This document shows, piece by piece, positions 24,499-32,890 of a stretch of 64,000 bases of DNA; position 1 is the stretch's first letter; every line of letters begins with the position of its first letter. This DNA comes from Gordonia bronchialis DSM 43247 (GTDB lineage: Bacteria > Actinomycetota > Actinomycetes > Mycobacteriales > Mycobacteriaceae), in assembly GCF_000024785.1 (NCBI RefSeq), contig NC_013441.1, forward strand, positions 992,001 through 1,056,000, read 5' to 3'. Made by a program: the position numbers and the translations under genes. The notes under the pieces are model-generated. The model ran no database searches. It was given only the letters and a program-made list of their open reading frames with translations, and was not told where the DNA came from.

Positions 24499-26223
24499 AT
24501 GAGTACTGATACCGCGACAGACGCCCAGGTCCGCAAGGGCCGTCCGGGACCGCCACTCGATCCGCGATTGCTGCGGTACTCGCCGACGGCGCGTGGATAT
24601 GTCGCGCTGACTGCAGGTTTCGCCGTGGCAGAAGTGATCGCGGTGATCGTCGTGGCCGCGATGATCGCCTCGATCGCCTCCGAGCTGATCGTCGATCCCG
24701 GCAGGCGCACGATGGCCGCGCAGAGCACGCATCTGGTGGTACTGGCCGTCGCTCTGGTGGCCCGTGCGGCGATGACCTTCGGGCACGATCGCTATGCGCA
24801 CCGCGCTGCCGCACGATCCATCGCCGAACTGCGGTCGGCGGCGCTGGCGACGGTCACCGACCCCGAGCACACCTCCCCGCGGGACCTGCTGGGCAGGCGC
24901 GAACACGCCGCCTCGGTGCTGCTCCGCGGCCTCGACGCCGTCGGGCCCTACCTGTCGGGATACCTTCCGGCGCTGATCATCTCGGTCATCGCCACGCCGG
25001 TGGTCATCGTGGTGATCGGTCTCGCCGACCTGCCGTCGGCGCTGATCGTGGTGATCACGTTGCCACTGATCCCGGTGTTCATGGTGCTCGTCGGCCTGAT
25101 GACCCGCGAGAAGACCGAACGCAAGCTGGCCACCATGAGCCGGTTGACCTCGCAGCTCCTCGACCTGATCGCGGGGCTGCCGACGTTGCGGGCACTGGGT
25201 CGGGCGCAGGCGCCGGCTGCTCAGGTGGCCGAACTCGGTGCGCGACATCGGCGTAGCACGATGTCGTCGTTGCGGGTGGCCTTCCTGTCCGGCGCGGTAC
25301 TCGAGCTGCTCGCCACCCTGTGTGTGGCGCTGGTCGCCGTCGGTATCGGACTGCGTCTCGTCTACGGCGAGATGAGCTTGTACGCCGGGCTTTTCGCGCT
25401 GATCCTGGCTCCGGAGGCCTACCACCCGCTGCGTCGGGTGGGGACCCAGTTCCACAACTCCACCGATGGTGTCACCGCGGCCCGCGAGGTGTTCGACCTG
25501 ATTCAAGCGCCGGACCGACATCCTTCCACGGCGACGCCGATTCGTACGACAGGCGTTGCCGGACAACCGATCAGACTGCTCGACGTGGGGGTGCACGGCC
25601 GCGACGGCTGGGCTCCGTATCACCTGGATGCGACGGTGCCCGCCGGGGCGGTCACCGTTTTCACCGGGCCCAACGGGTCGGGTAAGTCCACTGCGCTGGC
25701 TGCGATCATGGGACTGCTCGCGCCTGATGACGGGTCGGTGCTCATCGGATCGGTACCGGTCGTCGAACTCGAGCCGGACGCGTTTCACGAGCAGATCGCC
25801 TGGCTGCCCCAGCAGCCGGTGATCGTGCCGGGAACCGTCGCCGACAATCTGGAGCTCTTCGGCGCACTCAACCGGGTCGGCCTCGCAAGGGCAGCGGCGG
25901 CAACGGGATTCGACGAGGTGCTGGCCGCTCTGCCGGACGGGTTGGACACCACCCTCGGTGCCGGTGGCGTCGGACTGTCGGCGGGCCAGCGGCAGCGACT
26001 GGCCCTGACCCGGGTGCTGGCGTCGCCGTCGCCGCTGCTGTTGCTCGACGAACCGACCGCCCATCTCGACGCCGCGTCGGAGGTGGCGGTGTTGACCGGT
26101 CTGCGTGATCGGGCGCGCGCCGGCGACACCGTGCTCATCGTCGCCCACCGTGACATCGCCCGCGAGTTCGCCGATCATCTCGTCGATGTCGGGGGAGGTG
26201 AACGGTGTCCGGTGATCCGCTGA
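24499..26223 (+). CDS. cydD: thiol reductant ABC exporter subunit CydD
   Basis: This is a 574-residue half-transporter with six N-terminal helices and a C-terminal ABC domain (Walker A GPNGSGKST, signature LSAGQRQRL, Walker B LLLLDEP). With CydC it exports glutathione or cysteine-type thiols and binds heme, and it is needed to assemble active bd oxidase. In a mycothiol-using organism the natural thiol is uncertain. Its end overlaps cydC by 19 bases. Confidence 0.94.
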   Translation: MSTDTATDAQVRKGRPGPPLDPRLLRYSPTARGYVALTAGFAVAEVIAVIVVAAMIASIASELIVDPGRRTMAAQSTHLVVLAVALVARAAMTFGHDRYAHRAAARSIAELRSAALATVTDPEHTSPRDLLGRREHAASVLLRGLDAVGPYLSGYLPALIISVIATPVVIVVIGLADLPSALIVVITLPLIPVFMVLVGLMTREKTERKLATMSRLTSQLLDLIAGLPTLRALGRAQAPAAQVAELGARHRRSTMSSLRVAFLSGAVLELLATLCVALVAVGIGLRLVYGEMSLYAGLFALILAPEAYHPLRRVGTQFHNSTDGVTAAREVFDLIQAPDRHPSTATPIRTTGVAGQPIRLLDVGVHGRDGWAPYHLDATVPAGAVTVFTGPNGSGKSTALAAIMGLLAPDDGSVLIGSVPVVELEPDAFHEQIAWLPQQPVIVPGTVADNLELFGALNRVGLARAAAATGFDEVLAALPDGLDTTLGAGGVGLSAGQRQRLALTRVLASPSPLLLLDEPTAHLDAASEVAVLTGLRDRARAGDTVLIVAHRDIAREFADHLVDVGGGERCPVIR

Positions 26224-27899
26224 TCCGTGCGCTCGGCTTCCTCGGTCTGCGGGGTCGGCCAGTGTTGCGGTCTCTGTTGCTCGGGGTCGGCGGCGCGTTG
26301 TCGGCGCTCGGCCTGGCCGCGCTGTCGGCGTGGCTGATCACCCGCGCATGGCAGATGCCGCCGGTGCTGTACCTGTCGGTGGCCATCACCGCCGTTCGCG
26401 CACTGGGCATCTCGCGGGGGCTGTTCCGCTATCTGGAGCGGCTCGCCACCCATGACCTCGCGCTCGGCGCGATGGCCTCGGCACGGACGCGCGTGTACGT
26501 GGCACTGGCGTCCGGGTCGCCGGCGTACTCGGTGACGCTGCGACGCGGTGATCTGCTGACCCGCACCGGCGACGACATCGACGAGATCGGCAACGCCCTC
26601 ATCCGCGGTCTCATCCCGATCGGGGTGGGTCTGACGACCTCGGTCGCGGCGGTGATCATCATGGCGCTGGTGTCGCCGTGGGCAGCGCTCGTCCTTGCGG
26701 TGGCGTTGCTCGTGAGCGGGGTCCTCGCGCCGTGGCTGGCCGCCCGGGGCTCGGCCCGCTCCATCGCCGACGCCGCAGCGGCCACCACCCGGTCGGCCGA
26801 GGCGACCACCACCGCCCTCTGGCACGCCTCGGAACTCGTGGTGGCGCGTCGACGCGACGCAGTGCTGGCGGCGGCGTCGACGGCCGATCGGGAGGCGGTG
26901 GCCGCGGCGGACCGCGGAGTCAGATGGCAGGCGGCGGCAGCTGCGGCCACCCCGCTCTCGCTGGGGGCCTCGGTGCTGGCGGCCTGCGTGATCGGCATCC
27001 ACCTGGCCGGCCAGGTACCCGGCTCCCTGGCCGAGGTGTCGTCGGGGCACGGATTGACGCCGATGATCCTGGGCGTGCTCATCCTGCTGCCACTGTCGGC
27101 CTTTGAATCGACCGCTCCGCTCACCGAAGCCGGTGTGCAGTTGGAGACATCCCGACAGTCGGCGGCCCGGGTGATGGCGCTGGTCGACGGCGCGAAGGCG
27201 ACGGGGGCGTCGGATGCGGATGTGCCGGTCCATGATGGCCCGGTGACCCTGCACGCCGATCAGATGCGCTGGGGCTGGCCGGATTCCGGCCTCCTGGGCC
27301 CCGACGACGGACTCGACCGCACGCTTGTGCCGGGCTCGCGACTGGCTGTCGTGGGTCCGAGTGGTTCGGGAAAATCCACGCTGCTGTTGACTCTCGCCGG
27401 GCTGCTCGAACCACGCTCCGGGGCCCTCCGTGGTGCCGGCGCGGGTGGTGAATATGTCGATCTGCGCTCGGCCGCATGCTATTTCGCTGAAGAGGCGCAC
27501 ATCTTCTCGACGTCGCTGCGGGAGAACCTGCGCGTCGCGCGCGGTGATGTCGCCGACGACGAGATCGTCGGAGCGCTGGACCGGGTGGGACTCTCGGCGT
27601 GGGTGAGCGGGTTACCCGACGGCCTCGACACCGTGCTGACCGGTGGCGCCGACGCCATCAGCGGTGGGCAGCGACGCCGCCTGCTGCTGGCCCGCGCCCT
27701 GATCCACCGCGCACCGGTGGTGCTGCTCGACGAACCCACCGAGCATCTCGATGTCGCCGACGCGGAGAGGTTGTTGCGATCGATCCTCGACCCGGTCGAC
27801 GGCATGTTCGGACCGGAGCGGACGGTTGTCGTCGTCACCCATCAGCTTCCCGCCGAAAGCGACTCCGACGTCGTTGATTTGACGTCGAGTGTCGTCTGA
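26205..27899 (+). CDS. cydC: thiol reductant ABC exporter subunit CydC
   Basis: This 564-residue partner of CydD has transmembrane helices in the first 300 or so residues, then Walker A VGPSGSGKST, signature ISGGQRRRL and Walker B VVLLDEP. The GTG start at 26205 lies inside cydD in another frame, giving tight coupling. A T-loop hairpin 3 bases after the stop probably ends the cydABDC transcript. The operon order is the same as Rv1623c-Rv1620c. Confidence 0.94.
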   Translation: MSGDPLIRALGFLGLRGRPVLRSLLLGVGGALSALGLAALSAWLITRAWQMPPVLYLSVAITAVRALGISRGLFRYLERLATHDLALGAMASARTRVYVALASGSPAYSVTLRRGDLLTRTGDDIDEIGNALIRGLIPIGVGLTTSVAAVIIMALVSPWAALVLAVALLVSGVLAPWLAARGSARSIADAAAATTRSAEATTTALWHASELVVARRRDAVLAAASTADREAVAAADRGVRWQAAAAAATPLSLGASVLAACVIGIHLAGQVPGSLAEVSSGHGLTPMILGVLILLPLSAFESTAPLTEAGVQLETSRQSAARVMALVDGAKATGASDADVPVHDGPVTLHADQMRWGWPDSGLLGPDDGLDRTLVPGSRLAVVGPSGSGKSTLLLTLAGLLEPRSGALRGAGAGGEYVDLRSAACYFAEEAHIFSTSLRENLRVARGDVADDEIVGALDRVGLSAWVSGLPDGLDTVLTGGADAISGGQRRRLLLARALIHRAPVVLLDEPTEHLDVADAERLLRSILDPVDGMFGPERTVVVVTHQLPAESDSDVVDLTSSVV

Positions 27900-27902
27900 G
27901 TT

Positions 27903-27920
27903 CCGCCGATTTTTCGGCGG
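27903..27920 (+). terminator. hairpin after cydC
   Basis: CCGCCGA and TCGGCGG form a perfect 7-base stem around TTTT, 3 bases after the cydC stop. There is no long T-run, which is usual for high-GC terminators. Confidence 0.5.
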
Positions 27921-27957
27921 GTTGAGCGATTCTGCCGTTCTCACCGTGTTTCGACAC

Positions 27958-27986
27958 GCGACGGTCTCGCTGCGCTCGACCGTCGC
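27958..27986. repeat. dispersed hairpin repeat with CGCTGCGCTCG core (copy 2)
   Basis: GCGACGGTC and GACCGTCGC pair perfectly around TCGCTGCGCTC. The following CTCAACCA and CTCAACCAGCA match the start of the tandem array at 18290. It sits between the convergent cydC and aldehyde dehydrogenase genes and may also act in termination. Confidence 0.55.
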
Positions 27987-28101
27987 CGCTCAACCATCGC
28001 TCAACCAGCAGATGGCGGCGCGGACGATCGGGCAGGGGAGAAGACAAGTTCGGGGTCGGACACCCCGCGATGTCCGACCCCGAACCTCCTGTGAGAGAGG
28101 C

Positions 28102-29598
28102 TTATTGCTGCGGTTCGTAACCCATCGGCAGCATCGTCGACTTGTGCTCGAGGAAGGACTCGAGTCCTTCGCGACCGTTCTCGCGGCCGATGCCGGAGTT
28201 CTTGTAGCCGCCGAACGGTGACTCGGGATCGATTGCGTACCAGTTGATCCCGAAGGTTCCCGTCCGAATCTTGGTGGAGATCTCGATGCCGCGTTCGACG
28301 TCGGAGGTCCACACCGTCCCGGCGAGGCCGTAGCTGGAGTCGTTGGCGATGGCGATGGCCTCGTCGACGTCGTCGTAGGCGATCACCGAGAGCACCGGGC
28401 CGAAGATCTCCTCCTGTGCGATGGTCATGTCGTTGGTGACGCCGGTGAAGATCGTCGGGGTCAGGAAGTAGCCGGAATCCAGTCCGTCGGGCCGTTCGCC
28501 GTCGAGAACCGCTGTGGCACCGGCCTTCTTGCCGGACTCGATGTAACCTTCGACGCGCTGACGCTGCTTCTCGGTGATGAGCGGGCCGAGCTGGGCTTCC
28601 GGATTCGACGGCAACCCCACCTTCATGGTCTTCGCCGCCTCGATCATGGCTCCGACGATCTCGTCCTGGCGACTGCGCGGCACCAGCACCCGGGTTTGTG
28701 CGACGCAGGCCTGGCCGGTGTTGAACAGGCCGAGGAAGGTGAGCATGAAGGCGTTGGCCGCGATGTCGACGTCGTCGAGCACGATGGCCGCAGACTTGCC
28801 GCCGAGTTCCAGTGAGCAGCGCTTGAGGGATTCGGCGCAGGCCGCCCCGATGGCCTTACCTGCCGCGGTCGACCCGGTGAAGGTGATCTTGTCGACCTCG
28901 GGATGGGCGACGAGCGCCTGGCCGGTCTCGGTTCCGCCGGGCACCACCGAGATGACACCCTCGGGGACGCCGGCCTCGATGAACAGTTGCGCGATGTAGT
29001 TGCCGGTCAGCGGGGTCTCCGGAGCGGGCTTGAGCACCACCGAACAGCCCGCGGCGAGCGCCGCGCCGAGCTTGTTGCAGGTGATGAACAGCGGCACGTT
29101 CCATGCACAGATGGCGCCGACGACGCCGACCGCCTCGCGGGTGATGCGGGTGGTGCCGAACAGGCCGGTCCGGTATTCCTCCCAGGCGTAGTCGCGGGCG
29201 GCGTTGGCGTAGGCGCGCAGCACGCCGGTGCCGGGCAGCTGCTGCAGCGTGCTCACCGCACTCGGCGGGGCGCCCATCTCGGCCGACACCAGTGCGGTGA
29301 CCTCGTCGGAGCGTTCGTCGATCAGATCGGCGACCCTGGCGACGATGTCGGCGCGTTGCGCTGGGGGAACCGAAGTCCAGACCCCGGCGTCGAAGGCGGC
29401 CCGTGCGGTCGCCACGGCGGTGTCGACGTCGGTGGCGTCGGCGTGCGGCACCGATCCGACGCGCTCGCCGGTGGCGGGGGAGAAAACCTCGAGGGTCTCG
29501 GTCGAGTGCGGGTCGGTCCAGGTGCCACCGATGAGCAGTTTCGGCTGGTCGCCACCCCCGGCGACGGATGCGGCGCGGGACTCGACGGTTTCGGTCAT
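28102..29598 (-). CDS. NAD(P)-dependent aldehyde dehydrogenase
   Basis: This 498-residue ALDH-superfamily enzyme oxidises an aldehyde to an acid. It has the NAD-binding FTGSTAAGK loop, the general-base Glu in SLELGGKSA and the catalytic Cys in NTGQACVAQ. ATG 29598 is preceded by AGGAG at a 9-base spacing; a longer frame to 29652 has no such support. A perfect KstR-type palindrome overlaps the promoter, which suggests induction with sterol or related lipid substrates. The aldehyde is not known. Confidence 0.92.
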   Translation of the reverse strand: MTETVESRAASVAGGGDQPKLLIGGTWTDPHSTETLEVFSPATGERVGSVPHADATDVDTAVATARAAFDAGVWTSVPPAQRADIVARVADLIDERSDEVTALVSAEMGAPPSAVSTLQQLPGTGVLRAYANAARDYAWEEYRTGLFGTTRITREAVGVVGAICAWNVPLFITCNKLGAALAAGCSVVLKPAPETPLTGNYIAQLFIEAGVPEGVISVVPGGTETGQALVAHPEVDKITFTGSTAAGKAIGAACAESLKRCSLELGGKSAAIVLDDVDIAANAFMLTFLGLFNTGQACVAQTRVLVPRSRQDEIVGAMIEAAKTMKVGLPSNPEAQLGPLITEKQRQRVEGYIESGKKAGATAVLDGERPDGLDSGYFLTPTIFTGVTNDMTIAQEEIFGPVLSVIAYDDVDEAIAIANDSSYGLAGTVWTSDVERGIEISTKIRTGTFGINWYAIDPESPFGGYKNSGIGRENGREGLESFLEHKSTMLPMGYEPQQ

Positions 29599-29656
29599 GA
29601 GTGAGTGCTCCTGGATCGTGATGGACGGCCAGCGGTGTGAACCACCGCACATCCCG

Positions 29657-29674
29657 ATACTAGAACACGTTCTA
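29657..29674 (-). promoter_or_regulatory. perfect KstR-type operator overlapping the aldehyde dehydrogenase promoter
   Basis: TAGAACACGTTCTA (29661-29674) is a perfect 14-base palindrome that fits TNNAACNNGTTNNA, the KstR motif of mycobacteria. On the minus strand TAGTAT (29657-29662) directly follows and can serve as the -10 box. The leader to the ATG at 29598 is about 50 bases. Confidence 0.65.
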
Positions 29675-29706
29675 ACTTTGCGGCCAGGGGTGCGGCCAAA
29701 CCCGTG

Positions 29707-30327
29707 TCAGGCGCCGAACTGCATCCGCGCGGCGAAACCCTCGGCGGCCTCGGTCAATGCGTCGAGCGCGGCGTCGGCGTCGGCGGCCTCGAGCAGTCGT
29801 TGCCGATCCAGTGGCCCGGCGGGCAGGCTCGCCACCCACCGATACAGCGTGCGCACCGGGTCGGCGTCGACGGACGAGTCGTCGAAGATCGCCTGCAACT
29901 CCGCAGGGTCCACGTCGCGTGCGCGGGCGAAATCGCCGACGAGCTCGCGGATGCGTGCGCCCTGATCACGCAGCCGGGTGTGGGCGGCGTCGGTGAACTC
30001 GAGGTCGGCGAGGGTCTGCACGCGGGCGCGCGGATACGGGTCGTCGGGCAGCCACTCGACGACGCGGAACCGCGCGGTGCCCGAGCAGACGACGGTCGCG
30101 CGCCCGTCGGGCAGCCGGTCGACGGCGTCGATGGCGGCGAAGGTTCCCACGTCGTGGCGCACGTCGCCGCCGCCGACCTCCGAGCCACGCGCGATCAGCA
30201 CCACCCCGAAGCGGGCGTCGGCGTCGGGGCCGTCGAGACAGTCGCCGAGCATCGCGCGGTACCGCGGCTCGAAGATGCGCAGCGGCAACGGTTCGCCCGG
30301 CAGCAGCGCGGTGCCGAGCGGGAACAT
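29707..30327 (-). CDS. Lon N-terminal (substrate-binding) domain protein
   Basis: This 206-residue protein is made only of the LON substrate-binding domain: MFPLGTALLPGEPLPLRIFE at the start, then EPRYRAML and GVVLIARGSEVGGG. It lacks the AAA and protease domains of Lon. Free-standing LON-domain proteins are common in Actinobacteria and of unknown role. A CTG at 30366, 6 bases past the mhuD stop, could add 13 residues and couple it to mhuD; ATG 30327 is the conservative start. Confidence 0.8.
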   Translation of the reverse strand: MFPLGTALLPGEPLPLRIFEPRYRAMLGDCLDGPDADARFGVVLIARGSEVGGGDVRHDVGTFAAIDAVDRLPDGRATVVCSGTARFRVVEWLPDDPYPRARVQTLADLEFTDAAHTRLRDQGARIRELVGDFARARDVDPAELQAIFDDSSVDADPVRTLYRWVASLPAGPLDRQRLLEAADADAALDALTEAAEGFAARMQFGA

Positions 30328-30372
30328 CGGCGCGATCGACGCCGCGCCGTCGTCGGTGTCAGACAGGGTGGG

Positions 30373-30681
30373 TCAGGAGCTCGGTTTGGCGTCGAGGACG
30401 ACCTCGAACTCGAGGAGGTCGGCACCCGAGGCGACCGGCTTGGCGCGCTCGCCTGAGTGCGCCTCGCGGGCCGGACCGGACGCCCAGGCCTGGAAATCCT
30501 CTTCCGATTCCCATTGCGTGACAACGAAGTAGCGGTCGTCGCCCTTGACCGGGCGCAGCAGCTGGAACCCCAGGAAGCCCTGGGAACCGTCCACCGCGTG
30601 CGCACGATTGGCGAAGCGTTTCTCCAACTCGGGGCCCGCGCCGTCGGGGACCGAGATCGCGTTGATCTTCACAACAGTCAT
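30373..30681 (-). CDS. mhuD: heme-degrading monooxygenase MhuD
   Basis: This 102-residue ABM-fold protein is closely similar to M. tuberculosis MhuD (Rv3592). It starts MTVVKINAISVP and keeps all three residues known to matter for heme cleavage there: Asn7, Trp66 and His75. MhuD opens heme to mycobilin and frees iron in the cytosol. The start at ATG 30681 has TAAGGT (30689-30694, minus strand) 7 bases upstream and no ribosome binding site. It is divergent from the hydrolase, as Rv3592 is from Rv3591c, and is followed by the LON-domain gene. Confidence 0.92.
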   Translation of the reverse strand: MTVVKINAISVPDGAGPELEKRFANRAHAVDGSQGFLGFQLLRPVKGDDRYFVVTQWESEEDFQAWASGPAREAHSGERAKPVASGADLLEFEVVLDAKPSS

Positions 30682-30727
30682 GACCACCACCTTACTGTCG
30701 TGCGGCGCGTGCAATAGGGTTCTGCCC

Positions 30728-31582
30728 GTGACAATTCGCCCGACGCCGGAGTTCGCCGACGTCGGGCTGCGCGATCACGGCGGACCGGTGCTCGCCGAGG
30801 ACGCTGCCGGGTCCGTCGTCGGATTCGGTCTGGGTGGATCCGGTTTGGGGCCGATCGTGTTGTTGCACGGCCTCATGGGGCGCGGGCGCACGTGGCGCCG
30901 TCAGATCCCGTGGCTGCGGTCCTACGGGCGGGTCTTCACCTTCGACGCCGCGTTCCACACCGGCGCAGACGTCGAGATGCCCGACGACCCCGCCGAACTC
31001 GCCACCGAACGCTTTGTTGCCGACCTCGCCGAACTGCTCACCTGGATCGACCTCGGTCCCGCCGTCCTCATTGGCCACTCGATGGGTGCGCTGCACGCCT
31101 GGTGCACCGCGGCGGCCTACCCGGAACTGGTGTCGGCGCTGGTCATCGAGGACATGGCACCCGACTTCCGGGGACGCACGACCACCAACTGGACGCCGTG
31201 GTTCGAGGCGTGGCCCGATCGGTTCGACTCAATGGCACACGCGTGCCAGATGTTCGGGCCGGTGGCCGGCCGATACTTCTACGAGGCCTTCGACGACGGA
31301 CGGTTGCACGGCCGACTGCCCATCTGGACGGCCATCGCCGACGAATGGGGGACGCGCGACTTCTGGTCGGAATGGTCGGCGGTGTCGGTGCCGGCGCTGC
31401 TGATCGAGGCCGAGCACACCGTCACCCCGCCCGGTCAGATGCGCCGGATGTGCGCGGTCAACGAGCGGGCGAGCTACTTGCGGGTGCCCGGCGCCGGACA
31501 CCTCGTCCACGACGACGAGCCCGACGTGTACCGCGGTGCGGTGGAGGCATTCCTGTCCGGGCCCGACGTCGGGCGCACCTGA
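30728..31582 (+). CDS. alpha/beta hydrolase (Rv3591c-like)
   Basis: This 284-residue alpha/beta-fold hydrolase has the oxyanion-region motif VLLHGLMGRGRTW, a complete nucleophile elbow GHSMGA, a late Asp/Glu region (LIEAEHTVTPP) and the catalytic His in GAGHLVHDD. The substrate is unknown. GTG 30728 is 7 bases after TAGGGT (30715-30720) and lacks a ribosome binding site, so it is likely leaderless. It is divergent from mhuD, the same pair as Rv3591c-Rv3592. Confidence 0.85.
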   Translation: MTIRPTPEFADVGLRDHGGPVLAEDAAGSVVGFGLGGSGLGPIVLLHGLMGRGRTWRRQIPWLRSYGRVFTFDAAFHTGADVEMPDDPAELATERFVADLAELLTWIDLGPAVLIGHSMGALHAWCTAAAYPELVSALVIEDMAPDFRGRTTTNWTPWFEAWPDRFDSMAHACQMFGPVAGRYFYEAFDDGRLHGRLPIWTAIADEWGTRDFWSEWSAVSVPALLIEAEHTVTPPGQMRRMCAVNERASYLRVPGAGHLVHDDEPDVYRGAVEAFLSGPDVGRT

Positions 31583-31591
31583 CGACGCAAC

Positions 31592-31758
31592 GTTGATCGG
31601 GCGCCCGAAACCGTTGATCGTGCGTCCGATTTCATCGACCGGGCGCCGAAAACCGCTGACCGTGCATCACACGTTTCCGGCGATGCACGATGAACGGGTC
31701 TGCCCGCACGATGAACAGGTTCGCCTGCACGATCAGCAAATTCGGGCGCCCGGTCAAC
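31592..31758. repeat. inverted element made of 21-bp units (copy 2)
   Basis: Forward units are at 31592-31612, 31613-31633, 31634-31654 and a half unit at 31655-31665. Reverse units are at 31685-31705, 31706-31726, 31727-31747 and a half at 31748-31758. The centre has CGTGCATC paired with GATGCACG. It lies between two convergent genes. Confidence 0.8.
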
Positions 31759-31763
31759 GAAGC

Positions 31764-31792
31764 GGCCGGCCCGTCGGTTCGACGGGCCGGCC
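31764..31792. terminator. bidirectional hairpin terminator between convergent genes
   Basis: GGCCGGCCCGTC and GACGGGCCGGCC form a perfect 12-base stem around GGTTC. It can serve the hydrolase gene ending at 31582 and the membrane gene ending at 31823. Confidence 0.6.
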
Positions 31793-31822
31793 CGGTGACG
31801 GACTGGGATCAGATGGCGGGTA

Positions 31823-32773
31823 TCAGGCGGGATCGGGCGGGGCGATCGCCGCACCGTTGAGGCGGCGCCAGCAGTGCACGTAGAACAGCTGCGCGAGCGG
31901 GGCGGCGACGATGAGACCGATGTAGCAGATGATCGCGCCGACGAGAACGATCGCGTAGGTGACGAGCAGCGTGATCAGTGAGTCTCCGACCTTGGCTTTG
32001 GCGAGCTCGAACGAGGCCTTCATCGCCTCGATCGGCGAGAGCGCCTTGTCGATCGTGGCGACTACCGAGAACTGCAGGAAGAAGATGGCGATGAGGCCTG
32101 GGATGATGCAGAGCACACTGCCGATCGCCACGATGATGCCCACCAGGATGGCGGTTCCGATCACCGGGCCGAATCGGATCGGGACCAGGAATGAGGCGGC
32201 GCTGATCGGTTCACCGTTGGCGACTCGGATCGCTCCCGAGATGATGCTCGCCTGCAGGTAGAGCAGCCCGATGTAGAACAGCAGCTGCACCAGGATCAAC
32301 AGGATGGTTCCGCCGGCGCCGAGCGTCGTGGACTGGACGTCCGTTGCATACTCGCCGGAGCCGATGGTGGTCGTCTCGGTGGTACCGAAGATCGATGTCG
32401 CGAAGATCGCGATGAGCAGAACCACGAGTGCAAGAGCGAACACCGCAAGGCCCGGCAGAATCATCACGCCGACGTTGTTCTTGAACTTGCCCCAGGCCCA
32501 ACCGAACGCTTCGCCGACGTCGACCTTGGTGGGATCTGCGCCATAGCCGGGCGGCACCGCTCCGGCGGGCGGCACCTGTCCGTACTGCGGACCGGGCGGG
32601 GGAGGGGGAGGCGCCTGCCCGTACTGCGGTGCGGGCGGCGGTGTCTGGCCGTATTGCGGGGGAGGGGTCTGCCCATATTGGGGCGTCTGCCCGTACTGGG
32701 GTGGTGGGGTCTGGCCGGGCTGCTGCCCGCCGACGGGATCGTTGGGGTCAGGCGGGTACGGCGGCTGTGTCAT
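31823..32773 (-). CDS. membrane protein with Pro/Gln/Tyr-rich N-terminus
   Basis: The 316-residue protein begins with about 75 residues rich in PPPQYGQTP repeats. The membrane domain that follows has about five to six helices (starting VGEAFGWAWGKFKNNVGVM) and a long central FGPVIGTAILVGIIVAIGSV helix. It ends in a short Pro-rich tail. The layout suggests a transporter-like or membrane-organising role, but nothing specific can be claimed. TAATGT (32782-32787, minus strand) lies 8 bases before the ATG at 32773, consistent with leaderless transcription. Confidence 0.75.
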   Translation of the reverse strand: MTQPPYPPDPNDPVGGQQPGQTPPPQYGQTPQYGQTPPPQYGQTPPPAPQYGQAPPPPPPGPQYGQVPPAGAVPPGYGADPTKVDVGEAFGWAWGKFKNNVGVMILPGLAVFALALVVLLIAIFATSIFGTTETTTIGSGEYATDVQSTTLGAGGTILLILVQLLFYIGLLYLQASIISGAIRVANGEPISAASFLVPIRFGPVIGTAILVGIIVAIGSVLCIIPGLIAIFFLQFSVVATIDKALSPIEAMKASFELAKAKVGDSLITLLVTYAIVLVGAIICYIGLIVAAPLAQLFYVHCWRRLNGAAIAPPDPA

Positions 32774-32890
32774 GGACCGGGACATTAGCAACATTTGTGC
32801 CCCGAGGGCACCCATTGCTGCGGGGCGTCGACGATCCAAATGGCATGGCATGGCGTGCCATAACCCTCGTGCCGGGGCTCCCGTCGAATG

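Noticed and set aside
23422..26178. A 918-codon open frame antisense to cydB and cydD
   Set aside because: High-GC DNA gives long antisense frames. Its translation is Arg/His/Asp/Gly-rich with no domain, while both sense genes are clearly real.
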